Shown: positions 1-14,388, numbered from the stretch's first letter. The stretch is 64,000 bases of DNA from Xanthostigma xanthostigma (GCA_963575645.1 OY754475.1:20932509-20996508); one strand, 5' to 3'. Program-made: numbers and translations. Notes: generated by a model not told the origin, from the letters alone.

Positions 1-541
1 CTAGTCCAAACAAGCTTTCAAAAATATTCAAAATCTTACCTTCGAAACATTAAAAAAAACTATAGACGAGCTCGACGAAAATATCACGTCCACAGTTTGC
101 AAACATTGTTAGTCGACTATTTTTTTGCAATTTAAGTAAAAATAACTGCGACGATAAATTCGAATGTCGAAAAATGCATTGACGAAATTACAATATCAAA
201 AAAAGAATAATAATGAAAAAAAAAGAGTTTATCATATTTTTGATTAAAATTCAAGGCCAAATGCATTTCTTCACGGCTCAACGATAAACGCGTACTGAAA
301 AGTTATCAAAGACAAATACATATTTTAAGGTCCAAATTACATATCGCTTTGCATAAAATAAAACAGATAAGAGAAATTCGACAGTATTTCTGAGATTCTA
401 GGGTCGGACTTTTCTCTTTATCGAAGCCGATTTTGTTCTCTTATTTTCTTCCGTTGAAGGTCGGCGATCTTATAGGCATAGGCGTAGTAACGATTTTCTC
501 TTAGGGGAGGGGGCAAATTTTCAACTCTACCAGCTGTCATT
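1..541. other. No gene seen
   Basis: AT-rich unique sequence. At 504-541 it shares GGGGCAAATTTTCAACTCTA then CC with 45108-45130, a shared scrap lying immediately before MITE family A. Confidence 0.5.
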
Positions 542-852
542 TATAATACGCGCCACGAATCTAAAAGACTCGGAAGTTAGATGCGAATGCGGGTTTGCGC
601 TTGTACAGTCTGTTGAAAAACTACACACTCGCAACTCAACAAAACTAACATAGCAATAACAACTTGACAATAGCGTACTCGACTGTACTTTAAAGCAGGA
701 AAGCGACAAGTGACAAAGGCAACGAGCAATCACGGCCAATCACCGACGAGCGCACGTTCCGTGCAGGAAGCTGGGAGGTGATGGGAGTCACGACGACTCT
801 AAAATTTGCGACGCTGTTTGTGACTAGCTTCCGAACCTTTTAGATCCCCTAT
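542..852 (-). mobile_element. MITE family A, copy 1
   Basis: The ends are inverted repeats of about 32 nt built on CGCGCCACGAATCTAAAAG at the left and its diverged complement (CCTTTTAGATCCCC) at the right. It is an inverted copy of 27534-27815. Both copies keep an open frame of 66-70 codons with the same start (MA[V/A]IARCLCHLSLSC). No transposase is present. Confidence 0.75.
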
Positions 853-3800
853 AGGGAAGGCAACGATGCAGCAAGCTGAAAATTAGTCCGGCCCATGTCG
901 ATCAGTTATATATTGATGATTTTACACAGCCCTAACTATAACCGATATGGATAGTTCAATAATAACTATATATTGCATTTTAAATGCATTTTTATGTTCT
1001 AATAAGAAAAAAAAAACGACTATAAAATATCTCAAATTATTATACAATATTATTTATTATGAAAAATGTACTAAATATCAAATTTTTGGAAGTTCGTATG
1101 CTTCTAATTTTTGTCTGTCATTGCGAAAAAACTTATATACAGTCAATAATCGGTACCCTGTCTTGTTATTCACCTTTTATACGTGCAAGGCTGCCGGTAA
1201 AAAAGCACCGTCCATATTGGAACGAAGTTCGCCAATTGTTCCAAAAAAACAAAACAAAAAAAAATTAGCAGCGCCAATCACATAGTTACCTGACTCGCAT
1301 GTTTAAACAAATGACTGTGCTATGCAAATGGCAATAAAATTAATGTGCATATAATTAATGTTTTTAATTGGATTGTAATTTTATGCTATTTTTTTCTATT
1401 GCATGTTCGCGTATCAATTCTAATTGGTGTTTTTTTATTTCATTATTTTCGTTAAAACTGCTTTCGTGATTGTTTGGTTTGAAAATTAATTTGCACAAGC
1501 CAAACTGCCCGTAAATGGAAGAATTCGAGATCGTCAGAACTTGGTGGGCCTAGTACCGATTCAAAGATAAAATACAATTGATATATTTTGAAGGGGGTTT
1601 TCTCAATGTTCGCCATTTTTAAAAACGTCATAAATCTCAGCGATTTTATTTTTTAAATTAAAATATTATTAGTGATTTATGTTTTTGTTCAGTAGATGAT
1701 GCTTTTTAAGTGAAACGATTTTCTCTAACGCATAATGTTGTCCATGACCAAAAAACATTTCAATAAAGTGATTGCGTTTTGCCTAAAAAATAAAAGATAT
1801 TGATTAAAAATTATCTCCACTAATGAGATCAATTTATTTATGAACTAGTCCATGACTTAATTTATCACTAATCATTAAATATAAACAAAACTATGACACA
1901 ACAAAAATTTCAACTATTGCACCGAAAAATAAGATTTTTTGAAAAAAAATTTGGTCGCGTGATTCAATTTGTTTTCTTGTTTTTTGTTTGCAACTTGTTT
2001 CGTGCGCATAAAATAATAGTAATTATATTTCAATATTGTAATTAGTGTCAGAATGTTAATGAATCAAAACTTAATTATTCGAATTAATATTCACGAATAA
2101 AAAATTCTAAAATGCATTTTTTCTAACGCGGCGTTCGTGTCGATTTATTTTTATCAAAACTGTTTTCCAATCAAAAGTTGTTGCCAGTTTCTAAGAACGT
2201 AAAAATGTACGCGGCATTTGTTGAGCGCGGATTCCGTAATACCGGAATAACTAATATGGGTACAGTAGAGCGACGATTGTCGTTCTACAAACGTCCAAAA
2301 GGAGACTTGAGCATATCTATTACAAACATCCAGTCCTCTGCAGGTTCCGAGCCGAGAAATCTGAGAATTTATACAAAAAAATGATAAACTGAAATTATTA
2401 ACTTAGCTATTGGTGGCTTAACGTGCAACAATTATTTTTTTACAAAAAAATGTTTTCGGATTACGCCGTAGGCAACGAGGAGTGCGCTGCGTATAATCGA
2501 GGCTATGTGTCAGCCAAGGCGATCAACTCCGCGTATTCGTCATTAGAACAAATGCCGCTATGAAAAATTCAATTCGTGATCGAGATTCCGATGAGAATCT
2601 GCTCTTGAGAAAAATCTTGACGACAGTAGCGAAACGGTAGATCGTATAGATTTTTATTTTCCTCCGGCGAAAAAAGATATTTAAAAAATACCGCAAGTAG
2701 ATACCTATTTAGGTAATAGAAAATTTGATTTTTCGAGACAGTATCTCAAAATGTATTTTTAAAAATACGAATTCACAATAAATAATATAAATTGACATTA
2801 AAATTTATAATTAAAAAAAAAAACAGTTGTGTGGTTTTAAGAAACCACGACGCAAGTGAAACTTTTATTGGATTGTAGGCGTTGGATTGTAGACACTTAT
2901 CCATCACGATTAATTATAAACAACAATATTCACATGAATACACGAATAAAAACATGTAAACACTGTACAGCACTTGCCCGCATTGACAGATGTGTTATAC
3001 ATACTACACGGTCAGCTGATGCTAACCATGGGCCATATTGGCCTTGGCTGCTCTACCGAGCGCCTACTCCGAACGCCTTTCACTTTACCCCTACTCCGCG
3101 GCCGCCTGTAATGCGACATGCAACAGACGGCCAGAAAAATTCGGGGCGATAGAATAAAAGTTTCACTTTAAAAATTCCTCAAATAATGCACGGTTTGTTT
3201 TTTGACCCCGCGAATAAATAAATAACTATCGCTCTGCATTTTCCACCGACCAGAGTTTTCAAGCAAAAAAACACTTTCTATAAATAAAACATCAAAACTA
3301 CTTTTCTCTAACACCTAATTATGGTATCACGTTTTTTGACTTGTGAATATTATTTCAAGGATATTTGGTTACAACTGCATTTTGCAGTGCACTCTCTTAC
3401 ACAAGCAAACATCAACACACATACATTTACCAGTTGTAAAAATTAATTTAATTTTGTAATAAACCTTCGCGTCCATTAAATTTAATACCAATTTATATAT
3501 TATATACGTTGTATGCATTTTTAACAGCTTTTATACAGTAATTTAATGTTTTTTTCTCACTCGCTCCGTTCGAAGAAAGTCCTTGAGTATCTATTTAGTA
3601 AGCGATAAAAATTGTTGCTTGAAAATTCACTAAAAAAAAAAAACTCGTTTGATGTAAGATTGCCACGGGATTTGTTACCGCTGCAGAAATCGAATGAATA
3701 AAATATGTAGAATAATAAAACAGCAAAACCGATAGTTTTAAAACTCTTCGAGCGCGCCACATTTTGTCCGAACGTAGGTGGCCAGGATGTGCGCGGGTTT

Positions 3801-3960
3801 CGCTGTATTTTTGTAAATTTCGACCGAAAATGAACGTGGGTATATATAAATAGAGTTCGTTTCAGAGTCGATTTTAACGTTGACCGTCGTCTGAATTTCT
3901 CGCGGTATTCTATAAACTTAACAGCGCTATTCATAAATATCTTTCACTTATTATCTATAT
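853..3960. other. No gene seen
   Basis: AT-rich sequence with many stop codons. Short frames at 947-1285, 2178-2384 and 2856-3152 show no family signature and no splice support. A motif M-like string (GATTGTAGGCG..GATTGTAGAC) lies near 2873-2895. Confidence 0.5.
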
Positions 3961-4098
3961 GTTACGGTTAATACAAGAAAGTAGTTTATTCGCGAATTAA
4001 CCAGCTAATACCCGAATTAACCAACGTCAAGGATTGGTTAATTCGGGTAATTAGCCGATTAATTTGCGAATTAACTACTTTCTTGTATTAACCGTAAC
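3961..4098. mobile_element. Near-perfect foldback element
   Basis: The two halves are complementary almost end to end: GTTACGGTTAATACAAGAAA at the left and TTTCTTGTATTAACCGTAAC at the right, with an inner pair ACCCGAATTAACCA/TGGTTAATTCGGGT and a 10-nt loop. The flanks are ATAT on both sides, compatible with a TA target. It has no coding capacity and is likely a MITE of undetermined superfamily. Confidence 0.75.
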
Positions 4099-4526
4099 AT
4101 ATATATTTAAAACACAAGCCCTATTTCTCTAGCCAATCCTCCAGCAATCCCTACTCAACCGATTGATACCATTTTTTTTTTTAACTGAAGCCTTTAGTCC
4201 ACAAATGTTATCACTATTATTTTTTTTTTTTGGTGAAATTTCGTTAAAAGGGGTGATTTTAAGCGTTAATAGTAAAAAAGACGAGGGGGTCGCGGGGTGA
4301 AGAAGAACGTAAACAGAGAAAATCCATCGATACACGAGTGTGAGAGAAATGCAAATATATGCACGTAGGTCGGAGATTAGGCAAACAGTTTGGCAAGTCG
4401 ACTTTGACAATTAAATGTGGTAGTAAATTTGTAAGAAAGTGACAAAAAATTAACAAAATTGTAAACATTGATGAAAAAATTTTCAATTAATTTAAAATCT
4501 TAAGTTACAATAATATGGGTATCAGG

Positions 4527-5076
4527 CAGCGTTGCCAGTTTTTTCTTTGCCAAGTCGGGATTTTGTAACTCTTTGAGTGAAAACAGCGGGATTCTTTCGT
4601 CGAAAGCCGGACATAGTAAAAAACTTATATAATCTGAAGTTTTCAAATATTTATCTTTTTATTTGAATTAAAATTACGTTTACGTGGCAATAGATAGCAA
4701 AAATAGTCATAGAAAATGTATTTTAATAAAAATATAATATTTTAAATCAGATTTACCCTATCGTTGAATAGTTGAGTCTTATTCGTCTTCAAAATAAAAA
4801 AAAAAAAAAAAACAGAAATCAAAATCAAAAAAGTTTTATTCATTAGAAAAATATGGCGTTTCAAACAATAGTCTGTGGAGTGAGTGTTTCAAATTGCAAC
4901 TTACAATAAGAAAATAATTATTTATAAGAATTACTTATTCATGATATTTCTGAGAAGATTTAACTTCTTTTAAAGTTATCCCCGAAAAGCGGGACTGAGT
5001 CTGTCCCGCGCGGGACATATAATTTTGATTTAAAAATCGGGACGTCCCGCCAAAATCGGGACGTCTGGCAACGCTG
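4527..5076. mobile_element. Non-autonomous hAT element
   Basis: The inverted ends are CAGCGTTGCCAG and CTGGCAACGCTG, with a perfect 8-bp target duplication GTATCAGG at 4519-4526 and 5077-5084, diagnostic of hAT. The 550-bp interior is AT-rich, has a CGGGAC-rich subterminal zone at the right, and no transposase frame. Confidence 0.9.
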
Positions 5077-5281
5077 GTATCAGGTCTCACCGCTGTCGCG
5101 GAATATTCAATTATTTTCTGAAATGACCAAGCAGATAAGGTACATCTTAGAGAGAGAAAGAAAGAGTGAAGTTTTCGAGTATCGTCTTTGAAGCCATTCC
5201 CGAATCATTTACGACGACGAGTGTATTTCTCCTTTAAGCCGACCCTGAATTCGTCGTACTATAGAATAACATTCGCACATA

Positions 5282-5986
<705 letters not shown>

Positions 5987-6631
5987 GTAGGGGAGACTGG
6001 GGCTGGTTGTTACAGGGGTAGGTTGTTACAGCGGCAATGGCGGCTAAACAGAGAACGCTAGAAAGAGACAAATTTAGGATCTAATTAATTTTTTAAAGAG
6101 TTGCATGTTTTATTTTTTGTTGATAAGGCATAATGAATATTTTGTTGATTCATACTAATTTTTTGTTTTATAAAAAGGTTTATAATTCTCTTCTAGGTTG
6201 AAAGTTACCGATATTTTGTTTTTATAAAGCATAAGACCAAATAATAAGATTAGAATTTTGTTTCAAGTTAGGAGTTACATTGTTTTTTTTTTCAAAGAGG
6301 CAAAAGACTGCTTTGTAATACATTGTTGACATAATAATATTTTATTTTTATTTAAATTAAGAAAAGAAACTGTGATTGTTCTTAATAAAAAGTCTTAGAT
6401 TACGTTTGTTTTTTGTTGTAACATTTTGCCCCTTATAGTGTAACAACCAACCCCTGGCGCGGGGTTATAAGTAACACGCCTCTATTCTATTTATGTCATG
6501 TCTAACAGTTGAATACTGAAAATTATTTTTAAATTTAAATCCTTAATATACATTCAAATAAAATAATTAAACAAACAAAAAACTGTGACACTTTATAAAA
6601 AAATGTCACATCCAACCCCAGTCTCCCCTAC
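5987..6631. mobile_element. MITE with GTAGGGGAGACTGGGG ends
   Basis: The left end GTAGGGGAGACTGGGGCTGG is mirrored at the right by CCAACCCCAGTCTCCCCTAC. Subterminal direct repeats of GGTTGTTACAGGGG type occur at the left, with ACAACCAACCCC further in. The interior is AT-rich and non-coding. Ends of this type recur in many insect genomes. A clear target duplication could not be fixed. Confidence 0.75.
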
Positions 6632-7223
6632 GTGAACCTAAATTATCAGCGATAATAAAATCTATTCTATTCTGATTTGTAATCAGACTGTTATTTCTTA
6701 ACAGCTATTAATAACCATAGTATCAGTACTAGTCGTCACCAAAAAAATAGCAAATGTGAAACGCACCAGACCTGACCTAACCTAACTCGAAGCGAGTTGA
6801 ACCGTTCGAACGCATGCGGGACACGTAAATACGTGCCACCGCAGAACGGAGTACCAACCTTATAACAATGCATGTACAGCAAATGTATAGGCACACAGTC
6901 GGGACACCAGCATTGTTGCCACGTGTACAGACCACCGAATTCTTTCGGCGATAATTTGCTCAGGGCTTCGCATATACGGACTGTTCGAAGAAAAATCGAC
7001 AAGAAGCTTAAAGAAACATTAAAGTCTGATTCGCGAATACACTGCAGAGATCTCGAACGTGATGAACTTTCGAGGGAAACTAGAAAATCGCGTGCTTTTT
7101 TTCTTGATAACTTATAAAAAATAAAAAAATATTTTCTTGGAAAAAAATGAAAATATATTTTTTTTCTTTTTTAAGTCCGCCGACATAATATTTTTCAATT
7201 TATAAATTCCATTGACGTTTTTA

Positions 7224-7380
7224 CAAGTTGTCGTATTCGAACTTAGAAACCGGGGGCTTGTACCAGAGGAGAATTGGAAACGACAGCATCGCCAAGCGTT
7301 CGACTTAAGCGTCGAAGAGACCCGAGTTTTCGACCAGCCCGTATTTTATTTGAGCCGATTCACTGACCTCACCCAACGTA
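7224..7380 (+). CDS. Possible internal exon, unrecognised
   Basis: Between an acceptor-like tttttacaag and a donor-like CAAC|gtatgt lies an open frame with balanced codon use (ELRNRGLVPEENWKRQHRQ, then DQPVFYLSRFTDLTQR). It stays open in the same frame to about 7610, but the later part is low in plausibility. Just upstream (6872-7117), another short frame ends at a stop followed by AATAAA; its charged C-terminus (RKIDKKLKETLKSDSRIHCR) could belong to a separate transcript. Neither matches a family I know. Confidence 0.18.
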
Positions 7381-7689
7381 TGTTCATTACATGTTATAAT
7401 AATGTTCATGGATTAACAACGGCCGGTTCGCGGAGAGGAAGCCGTACACGGCGCAGTTGGGGGGAGAGCGGGCACGGGGGGACAGCATTGTTTAATATTA
7501 GTGGGATGGGCCCGAACTTGCATAACGCAATTTCAAGCAATTCGATTTCTCGACCTCTTCTGCACTTCGATCGATTATTTTTGAGAACGACTCTCGATTT
7601 CTTCTCATAATAAGTACCTGTTAATCGATTCTGTTTTCTCGAATTGGTAATCGATCTTGTACAAAAAAGTGGGCTGAAACTCGTTGGAG

Positions 7690-8205
7690 CTATACACAAT
7701 CATATATATTAATACGCTAAGGTTAAAGATGTTTGCCTCCCTTTTTAGAAAAAACCTCACAATTTCTCCACATAAATTATATATCATTTTACAGATAATT
7801 GCTTGCTCTACTGACATCGACAACTAAAAAATTTATTATTGCTTTTGTTTTTGTAAATTAATTAAAATACAGCAACGCTGAACAACGTTTGCCATCTGAC
7901 GGCTTTAATTTTGAAACAGCGAGCAACGCTGAACAACGTCACAGCAATGCTGCATGATGCCATCTGACGGCTTAGCTCAACGCTTTTGCTACTTGCGCCT
8001 ATATATGACAATTTTAGTATAATATTTCTTCGATCTGTCATCTGAGCTTCATATTGTAATACAACAAAAAGAAGAACGTTATAAGCAGTGTGCAAAATTA
8101 GAAACGAATTGAATACCTGCAATCATATTTAAAAAATAATTTTGTAAAGTGATAATTATTATACTTATTTAGTGCGAATAATTCGCACAGGTCAAACTAG
8201 TAAAT
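7690..8205 (-). repeat. Long dispersed repeat R1, copy 1
   Basis: Matches 37985-38545 in inverted orientation over more than 500 bp. Shared features are the palindromic TGCGAATTATTCGCAC end next to ACTAGT, the CCATCTGACGG and CAGCGTTGCT segments, and the GTCGATGTCAGTAGAGCAAG stretch. The 7.7-kb copy lacks some internal duplication seen in the other. There are no transposon ends or coding features I recognise. Confidence 0.75.
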
Positions 8206-10954
8206 ATTATATATTTTGTCAGTAACTTGTGAGTCACCAAACACCGGTCGTGATTTTTAGATATATTTTTCTCGACGAGTGCAGGAAAGAAAAATTTGAA
8301 ATTCGCGGCGCTGCACTTGGCAACAGCGAAACAAAAGCCAGAAAGTGTATCGAATGCGTGCATGCATGTGTGTGTGTGTGTTTTTCAGACATTTTTTCGA
8401 AACAAAAGCTTACAGAACAAGTGGCATTGTTATTAAAAGCCAAGAGTGCGTACGTGATTCGGAATACAAACAAAAGTCCGCATTTACTAAACGACAATTT
8501 TATTATTATCATTATTATTATTATTGGTTTGCGCAAACGGCAGGCATTTGGTTTTATTATTATTAAACAATTGCGATACGGCTGCGGAATTATTTAATCG
8601 AATTTTCGAGTCCGCTGGGAAATAAACGTCGCGATTTTATAGTTTCTTTTTTTATGGTCGATCAATGGATCGCGGCAAGTCGATTTCTTCCCACTGATTT
8701 AAACGCATTTCACTGGATGCTTGCAACCAATAATAATTAACCAGCTTCCTTGATATATGGCATTCAAATTGAGCAAGAAAATTATTGTATATTATAGACG
8801 TTTAACAACTAAGAACACTCATTAACTCAAATATTCTAAGGACGATTTTGACGTAGGTACAGCTTTAAACTAAATTAATTCAATTATTATTCTATTTTTA
8901 ATAAATTCCAAGATTGGTTCCCTTTGACTAAGAAGAAATCGAATAAAAATCACGTTTTACCCGGCTATCCAGTACGCCATCATCTGTAAATCAGTGAAAA
9001 CTCGACGCGCACCGCTGGGTTCATTATTTTGCTGTATGATCTGAAATCCAATCAGGCTTCGTTCAAAACAGATTCGACCGACATTAACGCGAGAGACGCC
9101 GCAGGTAAAAGCTAGTGGCACTGTTCGACTTTACTCAAAATCATGGTCAAGTTTTTTTGGGTTCGATTTAGGAAAAAAGCACATATTTCACTACTAAACG
9201 ATGCGTAACTATATTATGTAAAAGAAGGTCCGAGCTTAACTCTCGCAATCCCGCTCACTTGAATAAAACAAATGACGGCTCTTGTGTTTGTTTTCGCGCG
9301 GCTACTTCCGTTCCGTCTCAACTACATCCGTTTGAAATCTTTACGACTAGAGAAGTTTGACTTTAAAAATCTAAAAATATCCTAAAACGCGTACAGCGTT
9401 TCAAAGTTTGTCAACGCACCACACAGAAAATCGAATAGGAAGCGGCACAATCGAAGAGAGAAAAAAAAAAGTGGCCTGCGCAGTCGAGCGGCACAAAAAA
9501 CTATGCAAAATGCCATACCTCAAGAACAATAATTGCAGCCTATAGAGGAGTCCGCGTAATTATTTTCAATCTGCATTCTAAATAATAATGGTTCAAAAAA
9601 AAAAAAACGCACACACGCACACTCACGCATGCGCACAATATAATAAACTGTGCAGCCACTTAAATATGCGATGTATCAACGCTAAACTCTGTTTTGTGAA
9701 GAGTTGTAAAATTCTCTCATGGATGCAGTTCGCATGAAAAAAGTCATGAAAGCTTCTGTGGTGCCGCAAGGCTCAGCGTCGGGACCCGAGTTCTCGACAC
9801 ACGGCACTGAATCAAGTCGACTGTGTCTTATTTTATTTGTAGAATTTAAGCCGATGTACCGAGCGGGATACGCATTACTATCAAGCAGCAGTGCAGTCTC
9901 TTTCTGTTCAAGACAACAGAATGAAGTATACCCACAAGATGATGGTTTTAATTATTGTCTACTCAAAAATAATAACAATATTTTTCTTTGCACAACTCCA
10001 AACAAAATAGCTATTTTTCATGTCTGGTATATAGTAAAATACTCAATTACACACTTGTGCGTAAAGTAAAATGTAAAAGTAAAATAGTAGAAGTATGAAA
10101 ATCCAACGCAGCCCACGAATTCGAAGTGAACTGTCACAAATTTTGAAAATTAGCTGAAAACCAGCTATATATCTTAGAGAGCATAAAATAATTTGTATAT
10201 CTCGTGCATAATGATATTAAAACTCATGTGACTGTTAAAACTCGCTGGCCCTCGTTATTGACATACTGTCACATTCTTCATAATATATTATGTCACATTT
10301 CAACTTCATTGAGAGTCAAAAAAAAATGTATAATACCTATAAAAAGCGAATGCATAAAATCAGGTTTCAGAATGGGTGCTACGCTAATGATCTCGGTTGC
10401 CGAGCGTCTATCATCGACATTGCTATAACGCGACTGATATTTTAACTAAGAAGTCTTAAAGATTAAATACTTCCTCTCAGCGATATGGAACGGACGTAAA
10501 GCACGAGTTTATATTGTATAGGGCCTCCTCCCGTTTCCCTGCGCCTTTCGGGGAGAGAGTCGTCGCGGCGGCGGTGCAACCCCTCGCCTCGTGTGTACAC
10601 TGTCTATCGTGCAACTTACAATAGTACACGTACGGCTATGGCCTATCTATGAACCAAACTCCTCGACAAACGAAACGAAGCAGCCGAATGTGTTGCCGCA
10701 CGTCTATATAGAAACGTTCACACATGCGTGTGCCGTCAGGGTTGTAGTCGCACGGACGCGAATCGTCCGGAATTTTGTCAACGCACACATTTTGTTTTTT
10801 ATAAACGGAAAATAACATTTTCATTTTATCAATGTGTCACGCTCTGACATCTCACATCTAGCCCGTACTGTGTGCAATCTGACAGCTTTAGCTATAAGCC
10901 TGTCTTCTGTCGGACCGCACGCTCCATGTCTCACGATTTCAGCTTCGGGAATGA
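8206..10954. other. No gene seen
   Basis: AT-rich, with a short GT run near 8370-8381, a CA-rich tract near 9610-9640 and a motif M copy near 10401. Frames such as 9719-10069 lack any recognisable domain. A GC-rich patch lies at 10530-10590. Confidence 0.5.
8497..8526. repeat. (TTA)n microsatellite
   Basis: A short TTA/TCA run inside unique AT-rich sequence. Confidence 0.8.
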
Positions 10955-11577
10955 GCTGCGTCCTGCGAGAGACTTATATTTTCCTGCTGTCTAGCAGGAG
11001 TGTGTTCCTGCAACACCTTTGAGACAAAATAATACCGACACTCTGCAACATAATTAGTGTTTTTACTGCAGGAAATCTACTTATAGGTATAGCAGGAACA
11101 CTTTTAACGGACCTGCTAGACATGACTTATCAATTATTTCCTCCAAATTAAACTTAATAGAGATTACTATTTTTCCTGCAGGAATATTAATAAAGCTATT
11201 TAACAAGGGGAAATTCTCAAGTTTGACTTTAACTTCTGCAGGAATATAACCACACTCCTGCAGTTTATTAATACAAGTGACCATCAATTTTTCTGCATGC
11301 ATATAAAATCACAAATTCCTGCAAACTAATCACGTAGCAGGAAATTGGTTTGTACCGCATATTAAACATTTCCAAATTTTAGGCAAACGCGGTTCGTTCC
11401 TGCAAATTCGGCCAATCTTTCCGACAGCAGGAACGATTTCAATTCTACGCACAGGCGGTTCGTTCCTGCAAATTAGGCCAATCTTTCCGACAGCAGGAAC
11501 GATTCCAATTCTACGCACAGGCGGTTCGGTCCTGCAAATTCGGATAATCTTCTAGGCAGCAGGAACAATATCAGTTC
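10955..11577. repeat. Field of TCCTGC/GCAGGA dyads with 66-bp tandem repeat
   Basis: About twenty copies of TCCTGC or its complement GCAGGA (exact or with one mismatch) occur in 620 bp, often as convergent pairs about 25-30 nt apart. The right part is a tandem repeat with a 66-bp period: units start at 11391, 11457 and 11523, the last incomplete and diverged. Because 66 is divisible by three, a chance frame repeats every 22 residues on the - strand. No family is recognised. Confidence 0.85.
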
Positions 11578-11692
11578 GTTCGCACATTTCGATTTCGCCT
11601 ATTTTTCTGGACGTGAGGCACTCCGTCCCTGCGCCTCATTTCGTCCGTCCACATGTCTTTTCTCTCTCGATTTCCTTTCTCTCTCTACTCCT

Positions 11693-11837
11693 TACACACA
11701 CACACGCACACACGCACATACACACACACACAAACGAACGTGTCGTCTGGCGGACGGATGAAGGTGAATGAACCCAAGATGGCCGCCACACACATACGAA
11801 CGCACGCGTGTGTTTGTTATGTGTGTGTGTGTGTGCT
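11693..11837. repeat. CA/CG-type and GT microsatellites
   Basis: A (CA)n run with ACGCAC interruptions at 11693-11732 and a (TG)n run at 11820-11837. Simple sequence only. Confidence 0.9.
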
Positions 11838-14163
11838 CGACAAAGACAGAGACTCTATATGACTGACTGACTTCAACTATACCAACGTTCCTCGTGTTGG
11901 GGTAGGACCTCTGTACGAAACGCAACCCGTCTTCTATACAGATCGGCTCACAATTCGCTTGACAAAACTAACTTTATTTCAGGTCCGGCATTATACGATA
12001 TTTGCGAAACATCCGTCTGTAAGGCTGTGTGTCAAGTTTTTTTTTATATTAATTTACTGTCCTAGTTAAACCCGCTTTGACATTCTACTGTAAATTTTAA
12101 ACAAAACACCGATCCTTTTTATTCAATTTTGTTGATTTCTTGGCTGTATTGATCTAGAGAACTGCAGTAGAATAAGTTGAAGTTCAAGGGAAACCTTGAA
12201 AAATTTAAGTAGGTATTCGAATTTTTTACTTATCGAGAGTTGAAGTTAGAGAGATTTTGGAAGTTCAATTTTTAACTCAACGAGGTTTAACTGTTCTAAT
12301 AGTGAAAATTAATAAAGTTCTTGGCAAAACCTTTTGTTTGTATACTTATTCACGATGACTCGCTGATAAAACTTTGTAGGTCACCAAAATATTATTTTAA
12401 GTTATCGAAAGTAATGGAGGTTTTAGGTTTTGGGGGGAAGGGTATTCAAAAAATTTTTGTTGCAGATGTTTTTAACTTATCGAGGTTCAACTATATATAT
12501 GCTATTTAGCAGGCAAAATCTAAGATCATTGTCAACCAATATAATTTGGCAAATAATAAAATTTTGCATTTATTTTTAACGCCACCAGCCGCAAGGATTA
12601 TCTGTGCCCAGTACTAAAAATTCACCTTACAATTCGCTGTTATTAAATATTTCTTCCGGCCTTAAAATTGAAACAAGAGATTGTCAAAGTAGATACCGGC
12701 CAATTTTTCAAGAGATTATAACGACGCGGTTAGTTTACGATTTCGTTAATGTCCATTTAAGCGTGGAGTTTTTTTTTATTACATTTTTTTACTGCCAATA
12801 CTAAAAATTAACAGTTTTAAAATTGCTTCGCGAGTCCGTGTTTGGCGACGATCGCGCGGATAACAAGAACGCGACATGGTCCCAGAGCCGAGAGCCGTCT
12901 CACCACTACACGCAAGCCGCACGGCATGCACAATATTCTTGAATGCATTAATGCGCATGCATGCATGTGTGCTGTGCAGTGTATAAACACAATACGGCGT
13001 ATATATTCGCCTGATAAGGCTTCTTTCCGTATTTATAATTAGGCAAACATTGATTATATGGACTTGGAATTTCTATAATGTTATTCAATATCAAGTGACA
13101 GACGAGTCGAGATTGTTGGGGCGTCGTTGTTTATATGACTATTGAAAACCGGTCGTTTTATATATCAACTGATGAACTTAGTCACAATCTTTTCAATATG
13201 AAAAGTTTCAATGGAAATAAATTCACTAAGCTGATTGGGGCTTGTAATCCTTTCCAAAACAAACAATTTTGTTTTTGCAAAAACTATTATGAATGAAATA
13301 AAGTAGACAGACAGCCATGTGTAAAATCACAATTATTTACGCTTTAAGGGCTGTCCAATCAAAAATTCCGACCCAATCACGACATACCACCGTCAATGAG
13401 ATTTTCTTGACTGAATTTTTCATGTGTACCTATATCATCAACATAATAAACCGAAAATTCAATCAGAGTTCTCGGGCTGAGGGCTTGTATTAAACGAGGG
13501 CAATGCTACTAACTTGTACGTCTTTCAATGTAATATTCGCTATATCCGAATCGTTTTTTTTTTCAGGGCCGCACCAAACAAAAAAAAAACTCCTCGAAAA
13601 GACGTGCGCGTGGTCTGTGCGCGCACAGGTGGTCGATCCGAACGGACACAGGATGTTACGGCACGCAGACAGATCATCCGCGTCTTGTTATTGCAGCGAG
13701 TGTTCCATCGACACAGTGTTCTCTCCTCGCCTCCCCTCTCCACTCCGCGCCCCGTCGTCGCATTTGTCGCACACGAATATTAATTATTATTTTCACGGCC
13801 GCAAGCGGGCGACGGGGCGGCGGTCCTCGGCCGATGTCAACGCACTCGCGCGCGCTTTTTTTAAACGCGGCGCGCCCGCGTTGCGTTTCTTTATCGACTA
13901 TCGTTCAGAGACCCGACAAAACGCACGGAAAATTTATTGTTCGAATCGTTATCAATAATATTTTATTAGAGAGATTCGGTTACAAAAACAGAGGAAGTAT
14001 ATATGACAGACCCGTTTGTTTTTTAACTGAGTGCCGAGTCCGGGTGCGAGTTGCTATTGTCGCCCGCTACGCTCAGCTCCCACGCTTGGCGTAGCGCAAT
14101 AATAATATTTTTTTTGTCATAGATATATTATGTCTATAGCACAGATTCTGACCGCTGTACAAG
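11838..14163. other. No gene seen; internal repetition near 12.2-12.5 kb
   Basis: 12170-12490 repeats variants of TTATCGAGGTTCAAC (near 12231, 12280 and 12478), a diverged repeat. 13600-13900 is GC-richer, with several overlapping frames (13503-13958 the longest) but no domain. Confidence 0.45.
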
Positions 14164-14388
14164 AAATAAATATAGTTTAAAAAAACTAAAAAACACGCTT
14201 TATATCGAACTAAAAAGTAAAAAATAATTTTTTTAAAATAAGCTTAAAAAGCGTAGGGCGCTTTGTTCCACATTTTCGTACATCGAGCGTCCCACGCTTT
14301 TTAAGCTTATTTTAAAAAAAATATTTTTTACTTTTTAGTTCGATATAAAGCGTGTTTTTTAGTTTTTTTTTTAAACTATATTTATTTT
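14164..14388. mobile_element. Foldback element
   Basis: The arms pair for about 105 nt (AAATAAATATAGTTT outermost, then AAACACGCTTTATATCGAAC) around a loop with GGGCGCTTTGTTCCAC. It is AT-rich and non-coding. An extra copy of the TTTTTAGTTCGATT arm segment follows at about 14394-14407. Confidence 0.75.

Noticed and set aside
13503..13958. 151-codon open frame in GC-rich patch
   Set aside because: Overlapping open frames exist on both strands as expected for low-stop GC-rich sequence; there is no domain and no splice support.
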